Assembly (NCBI GenBank): GCA_963841965.1
Contig: CAWJES010000004.1
Span: 124,001 to 188,000, forward strand
Source: Palsa-459 sp963841965
GTDB taxonomy: Bacteria > Actinomycetota > Acidimicrobiia > Acidimicrobiales > RAAP-2
DNA: 64,000 nucleotides
Direction: 5' to 3'
Position 1 is the stretch's first letter. Each line of letters starts with the position of its first letter. The notes below the pieces were generated by a model. The model saw only the letters and a list, made by a program, of their open reading frames with translations. It searched no databases and was not told the DNA's origin. The translations under genes and the position numbers were made by a program. This document shows positions 34,894 through 43,347 of this stretch, piece after piece.

Positions 34894-36561
34894 CTACGCC
34901 ACCTTGAGGCGCATGAGGATCAACGGCAGCTGCGGGTCACCGGGCGACGGGTCGGCGTATGGATTCGCCGCGGTCGCAAAGCCGGTGAACTGTGCCGTCG
35001 AGTACTCGTCCCAGTCAGCCCCGTAGAGCAGCGGTGCCACCGGCACCTGGGTTGAGACGAGGTTCTCCAAGGTCGCCACTGCCGCCTTGAGCGCAGCGGT
35101 GTCCGAGGGGTTGGTGTTCTCCAATGTCTTCAGCGCAGCTTGCGCGCTCGGGTTGTCGTACCGACCGTAGTCAGCGTTCGCCGAGCTGCCGATTGGCGCC
35201 GACTGGGTGTAGTCCAGCCAGTTGTCGTACTGCACGAACGGGCTCGAGCCGCCGCTCCCCCAGTGGATGATCGACTGGAAGTTGCCTTGCGCTGAGTCCG
35301 TGTACCACTGCGATGCCTGGACACCGTCGACCGTGGCGTCGATGCCCACGGCCTGCAGCTCGTTGGAGATCAACTGGTCATCGGCGTAGTAGTCCGAGTA
35401 CGCGGTCGGGTCCTCCAGCGAGAAGGTGATCTCCTGGCCGTTCTTCGCGTAGAAGCCCGAGGAGTTCTTCGCGTAGCCGTCCGCAGTCAGGATCGAGGCG
35501 ACCTTGGATGGGTCCGACGTAGCCGGGAGGTTCTTGGTCAGCGCCTTCGTCAGGTACGACGCCTGGTTCGGCAGGATGAGCGCGCCCGACGAAGTCGCCG
35601 GAGCCTCGTATCCCGACTCGCCCTTGACGGAGAGTGCCGTGCGGTCGACGCCGTAGCTGATCGCCTCGCGGACCTTCGGGTCGCTGAGCGGTCCCGTGCC
35701 GGTCGTGTTGAACTCAAGCGTGACGGTGCTGCCGGGCGCGAAGAACGTGTGGTTCGTCTTCTTGTCCTTGTTCACGAAGATGGAGTTCACGTTGGCGATG
35801 TCATTGCCCGCCCACGTGAGCTGGCCATCAGCGAGAGCGGTGGCCGCAGTCGTGTTGGTCGAGTACGAAGGCACGTAGATCTCGGTCGCCGCCGGCTTCC
35901 CGCCCCAGTAGTTCGGGTTCACCTTGTACTTCACGACGGTCGAGGAGTAGCTGCTCAGGACGTATGGTCCCGTGCCGATCGGCTTGGTCACGACTGCGGT
36001 CGCCGGGTTGGCGATCTTGGACCAGACGGCCTTCGACACGATGAGCGTCGAGCCGGCGATCGTCGGGATGTTCAGGTACTGCGGTGACGAGTAGTGCAGC
36101 GTCACCGAGTACGCACCTGACGTCGTGGCGTTCGATGCCATCGTCGGGTCTCCCCAGACGTTTGCTGCGGGCACCTTGTTCAGCAGGTCGAAGGTGTACG
36201 CAACGTCGGCCGACGTGAACGCCGTGCCGTTGCTCCACTTCACGCCGTGACGCAGGTTGAAGGTGATCGCCTTGCCACCGTCGCTGAACGCATAGCTCGT
36301 CGCGAGCCATGGGTACTGGGTGTTCGCCTTCAAGGTGTCGAACTCGAAGAGCGGCTCGTTGACGAGTGAGCGGACGCTCAGCTCTGCCGCGAACGAACTC
36401 GAGTCCATGGGATTGAAGTTGTTGGTAAACGTCACCCCGGTGTTGCCCTCGAGGGTCAGCACGTGGGTTGCGGCCGCCGAGGCGGTGCTGGTTGCCACTC
36501 CTGCGAAGCCGAGCGTCAAGCACGACAAGGCAGTGAGGGATATCGCTGTCTTTCTAAACAT
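34894..36561 (-). CDS. ABC transporter substrate-binding protein, family 5 (oligosaccharide/oligopeptide)
   Basis: A 555-residue exported protein. The ATG at 36561 has GGAAGGG at good spacing; the longer GTG-started frame does not. The signal peptide ends in TASAAATH and shows no standard lipobox, unusual for a Gram-positive binding protein. The body is an SBP_bac_5/OppA-DppA type: FNLRHGVKWSNGTAFTSADV, IGTGPYVL, NPNYWGG, and SDPKVREAISYGVDRTAL. Family members bind peptides, nickel or oligosaccharides. The nearby LacI regulator and GH1 enzyme point to beta-linked oligosaccharides, as for Thermotoga cellobiose systems. It lies 157 bases after the second ATPase gene. Confidence 0.88.
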   Translation of the reverse strand: MFRKTAISLTALSCLTLGFAGVATSTASAAATHVLTLEGNTGVTFTNNFNPMDSSSFAAELSVRSLVNEPLFEFDTLKANTQYPWLATSYAFSDGGKAITFNLRHGVKWSNGTAFTSADVAYTFDLLNKVPAANVWGDPTMASNATTSGAYSVTLHYSSPQYLNIPTIAGSTLIVSKAVWSKIANPATAVVTKPIGTGPYVLSSYSSTVVKYKVNPNYWGGKPAATEIYVPSYSTNTTAATALADGQLTWAGNDIANVNSIFVNKDKKTNHTFFAPGSTVTLEFNTTGTGPLSDPKVREAISYGVDRTALSVKGESGYEAPATSSGALILPNQASYLTKALTKNLPATSDPSKVASILTADGYAKNSSGFYAKNGQEITFSLEDPTAYSDYYADDQLISNELQAVGIDATVDGVQASQWYTDSAQGNFQSIIHWGSGGSSPFVQYDNWLDYTQSAPIGSSANADYGRYDNPSAQAALKTLENTNPSDTAALKAAVATLENLVSTQVPVAPLLYGADWDEYSTAQFTGFATAANPYADPSPGDPQLPLILMRLKVA

Positions 36562-36718
36562 ATTCACCCTTCCATTGTGTGTCACCGGCGACAGTCGCCG
36601 TCATGTGTTTGTGCTGTCTGTTCTTTGCTTCTCGGCGCAAGGCCACGGTGGCCTGTACGCCAGATCTGGAGCGCGATTGGTTGAGAGGTTGGCTACGCGC
36701 TCGACTCGCATTCGACGC

Positions 36719-37774
36719 TCATGGCTTCATTGATCCCTCCTCCCCCCAACGCCGCTCTGGAACCGCGACCTCGACACCGGCCTCAGGCTCGCTCGCGTAC
36801 TTCCAGCAGTGCGAGCTGTGGCCCTCGCCGACGACGAAGTCGGGCGGATCGCTCTTTCGGCAGATGTCCATCGCGAACGGGCAGCGGGGGGCGAACCGGC
36901 AGCCCTCCTTCGCGACCTCGAATGACGCGTGCTCGCTCTTCAGCGTGGCCTGGCTCGTCGGGTCCTCCGGATTGGGGACCGATGCGATGAGGAGCTGCGT
37001 GTAGGGGTGGGCCGGGTGGTCCACCAGGGTGGTGCCGCGCGATCGCTCCACGACCTGCCCGGCGTACATGACGATGGTCTCATCTGCCAGGTACCGGGCC
37101 GACGCGATGTCGTGCGTGATGTACATGATCGCGAGGCGGTCGTTGTCGCAGAGGCCCTTCAGAAGGTTCAGGATCCCGAGGCGGACCGAGACGTCGAGCA
37201 TCGAGATCGGCTCGTCCGCGAGCAGGACCTTCGGCTTCACGCATAGCGAGCGCGCGATCGAGACCCGCTGGAGCTGGCCTCCGGAGAGCTCGTGCGGGTA
37301 CCGGTCCAAGAAGCGCTCCGGCGGCTCGAGCGACACCCGCGCGAGCGCGGCCATTGCGAGCTCCCCGACGTCGCTCTTCTTGGCACCGTGCAGGATCAGG
37401 GGCCTTTCAAGGCTGCTTCGCACGGGACGGACCGGATTGATCGAGGTGAAGGGATCCTGGAGGACCATCTGGACCTTCGAGGCGTAATCGAGCGTGCGCT
37501 TCGCTCGCGACGGGATTGGCACCCCCTGGAAGGAAAGCTCCCCGGATGACGGGACGACGATCCTCGCGAGCATCCTCGCGAGCACCGACTTGCCCGACCC
37601 GCTCTCGCCGACGACGGCGGTGATCCTCCCCGCGATGAGATCGAGGCTGACGCCGTCGACGGCGTGGTTCACGGCCCGCCTCGCGTGACCCGTCGACCCG
37701 TGCGTGCGGCTCGTGAAGTGGCGCGTCAGGTCTCGCGCACTCAGTTGGACCATCGGGGTCTCGACGCTGGTCAC
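36719..37774 (-). CDS. ABC transporter ATP-binding protein (OppF/DppF-like)
   Basis: A 351-residue ATPase starting at GTG 37774, which overlaps the stop of the preceding ATPase (GTGA). Walker A is GESGSGKS, the signature LSGGQLQR, Walker B VLLADEP, and the switch His lies in YITHD. The C-terminal oligopeptide/dipeptide extension (HPAHPYTQLL and Cys-rich CRFAPRCPFAMDIC...HCW) is present; in homologues it binds an iron-sulfur cluster. It pairs with the other ATPase to power the heteromeric importer. Confidence 0.9.
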   Translation of the reverse strand: MTSVETPMVQLSARDLTRHFTSRTHGSTGHARRAVNHAVDGVSLDLIAGRITAVVGESGSGKSVLARMLARIVVPSSGELSFQGVPIPSRAKRTLDYASKVQMVLQDPFTSINPVRPVRSSLERPLILHGAKKSDVGELAMAALARVSLEPPERFLDRYPHELSGGQLQRVSIARSLCVKPKVLLADEPISMLDVSVRLGILNLLKGLCDNDRLAIMYITHDIASARYLADETIVMYAGQVVERSRGTTLVDHPAHPYTQLLIASVPNPEDPTSQATLKSEHASFEVAKEGCRFAPRCPFAMDICRKSDPPDFVVGEGHSSHCWKYASEPEAGVEVAVPERRWGEEGSMKP

Positions 37775-38931
37775 TGGCCCGCCTCTGGTCCGGGCGCGCT
37801 CGACGACGCTGCGGCCATCTCCTTGGAAAGTTCCACGGGGACCGCCACGGGGCTGTCCTTGACGTGCAGCCAGCACGCCACGCTCCGCTCCGTGCCGTCG
37901 ATGAGCTCGAGCGAAGGATCCTCGATCCGGCATCGGTCCATCGCATACGGGCAGCGCTCATGGAAGCAGCAGCCGGCGGGCAGGTCCGAGAGGTCGGGCG
38001 GCGAGCCGGGGATGCCCTCGAGCACTCGCCGCTCACCGTGCATCGGCGGGAAGGAGTTCAGCAGGCCGAGGGTGTAGGGGTGGCGAGGCGACTCGTAGAG
38101 CTCGGTCGCGCCTGCCCGTTCGACGATGCGGCCCGCGTACATGACGACGATCTCGTCTGCGAGCTCGACCAGAAGGGAGAGGTCGTGCGTGATGAATATC
38201 ATCGCGAAACCGAGGCGCGAGCGAAGGTCGTGCAGCTCGTTGACGATCTCGCGCTGCGTGACAACATCGAGCGCGGTCGTCGGCTCATCCATGATGACGA
38301 GCTCCGGATCGAGCGCGAGCGCGAGCGCGATCATGACGCGCTGGCGCTGTCCGCCCGAGAGCTCGTGGGGATAGCGCGCCATCCGGTCCTCGCTGAGTCC
38401 CACCATCGTGAGGAGTTCCACGGCCCGCTCTCGCCGAGCCTTCTTGGACATGCCCGGACGGTGCGTCTTCAGGACCTGGTCGAAGCCCTTGCTGATCCGG
38501 TACACGGGATTCAGTGCGTTGAGCGCACTCTGGATCACGACGGATACGTGCGACCAGCGGACGCTCCGGAGCTGCTGCTCGTTCGCGGTGACGAGGTCGA
38601 GCGTGGAGCCCTCCTCGCCCTCATTGGTCAGGTGGAGGTCCACCTCGCCGCCGCTGATCATGCCGGGGGCCCGCAGGAGCCTGGTCATCGCGTAGACCAG
38701 CGTGGACTTGCCCGAGCCGCTCTCTCCCGCGACGCCGAGCACCTTGGAGCGGCGAAGCTCGAACGTCACGTCGTTCACCGCGCGAACCATCTTCTCGCCG
38801 ACGCCGTAGTCGACGCTGAAGTTCCTGACCTCGAGCACGAGCTCGCTGCGCCGGGTCGGCTGCTCGGCCGTGCCGTCTCGAACGTCCTCCGCCGCTGCGG
38901 GCGGTTGCCTGATTGTGGGGTCGACGATCAC
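37771..38931 (-). CDS. ABC transporter ATP-binding protein (OppD/DppD-like)
   Basis: A 386-residue ATPase. The GTG at 38931 overlaps the stop of the second permease. Walker A is GESGSGKST, the signature LSGGQRQR, Walker B LVIMDEP, and the H-loop ITHD. The C-terminal extension SPRHPYTLGLLNSFP followed by CCFHERCPYAMDRC and CWL is the Cys-bearing oligopeptide-transporter domain. The N-terminal 35 residues before VLEVRNF are variable. It is one of two non-identical ATPases of the importer. Confidence 0.9.
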   Translation of the reverse strand: MIVDPTIRQPPAAAEDVRDGTAEQPTRRSELVLEVRNFSVDYGVGEKMVRAVNDVTFELRRSKVLGVAGESGSGKSTLVYAMTRLLRAPGMISGGEVDLHLTNEGEEGSTLDLVTANEQQLRSVRWSHVSVVIQSALNALNPVYRISKGFDQVLKTHRPGMSKKARRERAVELLTMVGLSEDRMARYPHELSGGQRQRVMIALALALDPELVIMDEPTTALDVVTQREIVNELHDLRSRLGFAMIFITHDLSLLVELADEIVVMYAGRIVERAGATELYESPRHPYTLGLLNSFPPMHGERRVLEGIPGSPPDLSDLPAGCCFHERCPYAMDRCRIEDPSLELIDGTERSVACWLHVKDSPVAVPVELSKEMAAASSSAPGPEAGQ

Positions 38932-39896
38932 TTGCTCACCAGTTCCGGGGCAGGAGTGGTCACGACTGGCTTCTGGGCGGAACGGACAACCGGCGTCAGT
39001 CCAAGCCGGACACGCCGTGGCAGGCCCAGTGCACGGTAGGTGCGCCCGGTCAGGCCGGCGGCGCGGAGTCGGGGGTTGATGAACTCGTCGATCCCGAAGT
39101 TCACGAGGGCGAGCCCGGTGCCCACGAGCGCGATGCAGATCCCCGGGGGCACGAACCAGTACCACTCGTTGGAGAGCGGAGCGTTGTTCGCCTGCGCCCA
39201 GTACATCATGGTGCCCCAGTTCCACACCGAGGTGCTCGTGAGGCCGATGTAGGCGAGCGTCACGTAGGCGCCGATCGAGTACAGGATCGTGAAGAGCAGG
39301 GAGGACGCCAGGACCGGCAGGAGGTTCGGCGCAATCTCGGAGAACATGATCCGCGAGCGCTTCTCGCCGATGATCCTCGCCGCCTCGACGAAGTCGCGAT
39401 TGCGCAGCGACAGCGTCTGGGCACGCAGCACGCGTGCGCCCCACGCCCACCCGGTGAGGCTGATCACGATCCCGATCACCAGCGGGTTCGAGCGGCTCTG
39501 CACGGGCAGGTAGCTGTCGATGACGATGAGCAGCGGCAAACCCGGGATCGCGAGGAACACGTTCGAGGTCAGCGACAGCACGTCGTCGGTCTTGCCCCCC
39601 AGGTATCCCGCCGAGATGCCGATGGTCATCGAGAGGAACGTCGCGATGAGCCCGGCGATGATCGCGACGATCATGGTCGCGCGGGCGCCCACGAGCAGCT
39701 GGGAGTAGATGTCCTGGCCGAGGCTCGTGGTGCCGAGCCAGTGCTGCGCCGACGGAGTGAGGTTCGCCGCGAAGTTGGTCGCGCTCGGGTCGTACGGTGC
39801 GATCCACGGCCCGATCACGGTCAGGATCGCGAAGAACGCGAGGATGGCGAGCCCCAGGAGCACCTTGGGCGACTTGGGCAGGCGGACGGCCTTCAT
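38928..39896 (-). CDS. ABC transporter permease (DppC/OppC-like)
   Basis: A 322-residue inner-membrane permease. The ATG at 39896 overlaps the stop of the first permease by four bases. The first helix (LLGLAILAFFAILTVIGPWIAPYDP) and the HWLGTTSLGQDIYSQLLVGAR segment are hallmarks of the DppC family; the EAA loop reads VEAARIIGEKRSRIMFSEI, in part. About six membrane helices are visible. The C-terminal 45 residues after the last helix are basic and longer than usual. Confidence 0.9.
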   Translation of the reverse strand: MKAVRLPKSPKVLLGLAILAFFAILTVIGPWIAPYDPSATNFAANLTPSAQHWLGTTSLGQDIYSQLLVGARATMIVAIIAGLIATFLSMTIGISAGYLGGKTDDVLSLTSNVFLAIPGLPLLIVIDSYLPVQSRSNPLVIGIVISLTGWAWGARVLRAQTLSLRNRDFVEAARIIGEKRSRIMFSEIAPNLLPVLASSLLFTILYSIGAYVTLAYIGLTSTSVWNWGTMMYWAQANNAPLSNEWYWFVPPGICIALVGTGLALVNFGIDEFINPRLRAAGLTGRTYRALGLPRRVRLGLTPVVRSAQKPVVTTPAPELVSK

Positions 39897-40876
39897 ACGG
39901 TGGCCTGGATCCGAGTCCGGGGATCGAGCGCGAGGTAGGCGACGTCGGCGATCAGGTTGAAGACGAGCACGGTGAACGTGATGACGAGGAAGATCCCCTG
40001 GATGAGCGGATAGTCCTCGTTGAGCACGGCCTGGAGCAGCAGGTTGCCGACGCCCGGGTAGTTGAAGACGAGCTCGACGAGCAGCGCGCCGGACACGACC
40101 AGGCCGAAGGCGAGCGAGAGGTTCGCGATGCTCGGGAGGATCGCGTTGCGCGCCGCGTGCATGATCACCTTGCGGCGCGGAAGGCCCATCGCCACAGCCA
40201 TCAGGACGAAGTCCTCCCCGATGACCGTGATCATCATGTTGCGCATGCCGAGCATCCAGCCGGCGATGGAGGCCAGGACGATCGAGATGACCGGGAGCTC
40301 GCCGTATCGGACGACGCTCGAGATGAACGGCCAGTTGAATCCGGGCGTGACGCTCTCGTTGTAGGCGCCCAGCACGGGGAACCAGTGGAGGTGGCTCCCG
40401 AACACGAGGAGCATGACGGTGGCAAGGAAGAAGTAGGGCACCGCCTGGAAGAACGTGAAGGTGGGGATGAGCGAGTCGAAGCGCGAGCCGCGGGACCAGC
40501 CGAGCAGCGCGCCCATGAAGGTCCCGATCGCGAAGCTGATGAACGTCGCGATCCCGATGAGTCCGACCGTCCAGGGCACGGTCTCTCCGAGGATCGTGCT
40601 CACCGGAGCGCCGAGCGTGATCGACACCCCGAGATTGCCGTGCACGAGTTGGGTGAGATACGTGAGGTACTCCCCGAAGATGCCCTGCTTGAACCCGAGG
40701 CCGAACGAGAGCCGGATCGATCGGATCTCTGCGGGCGTCACCTGACCGGTGAGCTTGCCGATCAGGGTCTGGATCGGGTTGCCGGGCATGAACCGCGGCA
40801 GCATGAAGTTCACCGTGATCGCCACCCATGCGGTGACGGCGTAGAGGGCGAGCCTGCGAAAGACGATGCGGTTCAT
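39893..40876 (-). CDS. ABC transporter permease (DppB/OppB-like)
   Basis: A 327-residue permease. It begins with the family pattern RRLALYAVTAWVAITVNFMLPRFMPGNP and has about six helices. The EAA loop is seen in AVAMGLPRRKVIMHAARNAILP, and the C-terminus has VELVFNYPGVGNLLLQAV. It forms the transport channel with the DppC-like subunit. The ATG overlaps the lacI-family regulator stop by four bases, so regulator and transporter are co-translated. Confidence 0.9.
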   Translation of the reverse strand: MNRIVFRRLALYAVTAWVAITVNFMLPRFMPGNPIQTLIGKLTGQVTPAEIRSIRLSFGLGFKQGIFGEYLTYLTQLVHGNLGVSITLGAPVSTILGETVPWTVGLIGIATFISFAIGTFMGALLGWSRGSRFDSLIPTFTFFQAVPYFFLATVMLLVFGSHLHWFPVLGAYNESVTPGFNWPFISSVVRYGELPVISIVLASIAGWMLGMRNMMITVIGEDFVLMAVAMGLPRRKVIMHAARNAILPSIANLSLAFGLVVSGALLVELVFNYPGVGNLLLQAVLNEDYPLIQGIFLVITFTVLVFNLIADVAYLALDPRTRIQATV

Positions 40877-41982
40877 GTCCCCGCCATGCCCGTCCGCATG
40901 TGCGCGGCTCCTGCTGTCGACGGCACCGTCGAGCCTTCGTCGCAGCCGCAGCTCCCTCGAACGACCAGCTCTGTCGGCAGCACGATCGTCCGCGCAGGGT
41001 CCTGCGGCTCGTCGAGCACGGTGAGCAGCGTGTCGACGGCCACGGCACCCAGCAGGCTGCCCGACTGGCGAATGGTCGTGAGCGGCGGATTGAAGTACCG
41101 CGTCAGGGTGATGTCATCGAACCCGGTCACGAGGATGTCATCGGGAACCCTGAGCCCGTTCGCGCTGAGCGCGTAGATGACGCCCACGGCCATCTGGTCG
41201 TTCGCGCACGCGAAGACCTGAGGTAAGGGCTCGTGCCGCTGCAGCCGGGCCCGCATTACCGCCTCCCCGCCGGCCGATGTCCAGTCTCCGCTCAGGATGT
41301 CCACGTCATCGATCGTGCCGCCACGCTCGCGGATCGAGGCGCTGAATGCATCGGCTCTCGCGACGCTGTCCGGACTCTCGTCCGAGCCCGAGACGAAGCC
41401 AGCCCGCGTGACGCCGTGGACGCCGGCGAGATGCTCTGCCAGGCTGACCATCGCACCCTCATTGTCGACGCGGACCGTGAAGGCGAAGTCCGAATGTGCC
41501 TTGCCGGCGAGCAGCACGATCGGTATCCGCCGGGAGAGGTCGGCGACCGCGTCATCCCCCAGCACCCTGTCCATGAGGATCAGCCCATCGACGGTCCCGC
41601 TCAGGCTCAGCAGGGAACTCATGCCCGTGGGGTGGCCCTCGTCGGCGCTGCTCAAGAGGAGTGAGTAGCCGTGCTCCGCAGCCCGTGCCTCGGCGCCCCG
41701 GATGACGATGTCGGTGTAGAGGAGGCTCGCCTCCTCGACAAGCAGGACGCTGTTCGAGACCGCGGCCCTGGTGAACGCCAGCCCGAGGATCCAGTGCTTC
41801 CCGCTCGACAGACCTCGAGCGACGACATTGGGCACGTACTCGAGCTCGTCCATCGCCTCCATGACCCGAGCGCGGGTGGAGGGTCGCACGGACGATTGAT
41901 CGTTGAGGGCGCGGCTGACGGTGGCGATCGAGACTTCCGCACGCTTCGCGACGTCGTAGATCGTCGGCGCTGAATCAGCCAC
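40873..41982 (-). CDS. LacI-family transcriptional regulator
   Basis: A 369-residue repressor. The N-terminal helix-turn-helix is IYDVAKRAEVSIATVSRALN, followed by the hinge YVPNVVARGLSSGK; then a periplasmic-binding-protein-like sensor domain (DGLILMDR, FACANDQMAVGVIYAL, VTGFDDI). The tail is Cys-containing (RGSCGCDEG). The GTG at 41982 has GGGGGAGG upstream. Being the first gene of the uptake operon, it probably represses itself and the transporter through the two operators at 42013 and 42089 until a sugar releases it. Confidence 0.92.
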   Translation of the reverse strand: MADSAPTIYDVAKRAEVSIATVSRALNDQSSVRPSTRARVMEAMDELEYVPNVVARGLSSGKHWILGLAFTRAAVSNSVLLVEEASLLYTDIVIRGAEARAAEHGYSLLLSSADEGHPTGMSSLLSLSGTVDGLILMDRVLGDDAVADLSRRIPIVLLAGKAHSDFAFTVRVDNEGAMVSLAEHLAGVHGVTRAGFVSGSDESPDSVARADAFSASIRERGGTIDDVDILSGDWTSAGGEAVMRARLQRHEPLPQVFACANDQMAVGVIYALSANGLRVPDDILVTGFDDITLTRYFNPPLTTIRQSGSLLGAVAVDTLLTVLDEPQDPARTIVLPTELVVRGSCGCDEGSTVPSTAGAAHMRTGMAGT

Positions 41983-42012
41983 TGCACCTCCCCCAGGTGA
42001 CTAAAAAACTTA

Positions 42013-42026
42013 TGTAACCGCTTACA
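42013..42026. promoter_or_regulatory. LacI-family operator, proximal
   Basis: TGTAACCGCTTACA, an imperfect palindrome with central CG as in LacI/GalR operators, 31 bases upstream of the regulator start. It is identical to the distal copy over at least 17 bases (TTATGTAACCGCTTACA). Confidence 0.7.
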
Positions 42027-42088
42027 AATCTTTCGTTTGCTTTCGTTCACACAAGGTGAACGGATCCCCAACCACTAGAAGAAATTTA

Positions 42089-42102
42089 TGTAACCGCTTA
42101 CA
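42089..42102. promoter_or_regulatory. LacI-family operator, distal
   Basis: Second exact copy of TGTAACCGCTTACA, 76 bases from the first (about seven helical turns), suiting repression by looping. Also lies upstream of the divergent phosphotransferase gene, though 250 bases from it. Confidence 0.7.
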
Positions 42103-42340
42103 GTTTGCCCGCGTTTCGGACAGTAGTCCCCCCTTTTGCACTGTCAAGCACACCGCACAGGTCGGCAGACCCGCTCGATCCGTGGCATGTCGTGTCTCTC
42201 TCATTCGACTCGAAGATGCGGCTTGCGGCTCCGTGCTTTCTTGCGCAGCGCCGGCACGCGGCGAGAGGATCAGGGTGGCGCCATCAGCGTCGCCCGGTGC
42301 TCAGGGGTTCGGCCCCTTCGAGCGCTGTCGACTGCATTCC

Positions 42341-42346
42341 TATGCT
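42341..42346 (+). promoter_or_regulatory. -10 element of a probable leaderless promoter
   Basis: TATGCT (TANNNT) lies six bases before the GTG at 42353, with no Shine-Dalgarno sequence between, supporting that start. Confidence 0.4.
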
Positions 42347-42352
42347 CGGCCC

Positions 42353-43126
42353 GTGAGCCCACAGATCGTGCCGCAGGTTGATCTCGCAGAAGAGAAGCGG
42401 ATCGCGGTGCGGTGCGCCGAGCACTGGAATGTCGAGTTGGAGCTGCCGTTCGCATACTCGAATGTCTCGTATGTCGCACCGACGAAGGATGGCGCGGTCG
42501 TCAAGGTGCCATGGAGTGGCGACGACGAGTCGATGCACGAAGGTGATGCTCTTCGGCTGTGGGACGGGGAGTGCGCCGTTCGCCTCCTGCGACAATCCGG
42601 CCGCGCGCTCCTCGAAGAGCGAGTGCTTCCCGGCAGCGACCTGTCCGAACTCCCCGACACCGAGGCTACGGAGATCGCGGCCGAGATTGCTCGGCGCCTG
42701 TGGCGGCCCGCACAAGCGCCTTTCCGGCCAGTAGGGCCGCACGTCGAGCGCTGGCTCGATCGAGCCGAGCAGGAGGGCAGTCAGCTCGTGCCCCTTGCCC
42801 GAACCCTCTTCGCAGAGGTCGGCGGCGGAGCCGAATGGATCGTTCATGGTGACTTCCACCACCACAACATCCTTCAGTCGGCCGACCGCTACGTGGCCAT
42901 CGATCCGAAGCCCTACCTGGCGGACCGTGAGTTCGACGTCCCCCCGTTCCTGTGGAATCCCATGGGCAATCGTTTGGAGGACTCCCACCAGACGGATCGT
43001 CGGATCCAGGCGTTCGTTGCCACAGGGCTCGACGAGTTCCGCATCCGTGCCTGGACGGTCATCAGAGGTTCGTACCTTCGGCCGGGGCCGGAGTACGCGG
43101 GTCTACTCGGAGCCCTCATCGCTTGA
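42353..43126 (+). CDS. Aminoglycoside/hydroxyurea phosphotransferase family (APH(6)-like)
   Basis: A 257-residue kinase-like protein. The ATP-binding N-lobe reads YVAPTKDGAVVKVPW. The catalytic loop WIVHGDFHHHNIL and the metal-binding AIDPKPYLADREFDVPPFLWNP segment are the distinctive pattern of the streptomycin 6-phosphotransferase / hydroxyurea kinase family. Family members inactivate streptomycin-type aminoglycosides by phosphorylation, but many environmental homologues have unknown substrates. I chose GTG 42353 because a -10-like element sits six bases upstream. The gene stands alone. Confidence 0.8.
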   Translation: MSPQIVPQVDLAEEKRIAVRCAEHWNVELELPFAYSNVSYVAPTKDGAVVKVPWSGDDESMHEGDALRLWDGECAVRLLRQSGRALLEERVLPGSDLSELPDTEATEIAAEIARRLWRPAQAPFRPVGPHVERWLDRAEQEGSQLVPLARTLFAEVGGGAEWIVHGDFHHHNILQSADRYVAIDPKPYLADREFDVPPFLWNPMGNRLEDSHQTDRRIQAFVATGLDEFRIRAWTVIRGSYLRPGPEYAGLLGALIA

Positions 43127-43347
43127 AAGCCGGACAGGGCGTGCGCGCAGCAAGTCACTCGTTGCGCCTCCACGGCCTCCCGAGCGAGCTGAGACACATC
43201 CACTGGGCTGAATCGCTTGTCGGACCCGTTGACATCTCGATGCCTGGCGTTGGCATGAACGACCTCTCCGGTGCCGTGGCAATCTTTCCGCATGTGGCGC
43301 GGCGACCACGCAAGCTCGCATTTTCGCCTTCCGTCGGGGACCGCCGC

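Noticed and set aside
38913..41176. Long plus-strand open frames opposite the permease and LacI genes
   Set aside because: Composition is charged repeats of Arg/Asp/Glu/His typical of antisense frames; the minus-strand genes are clear.
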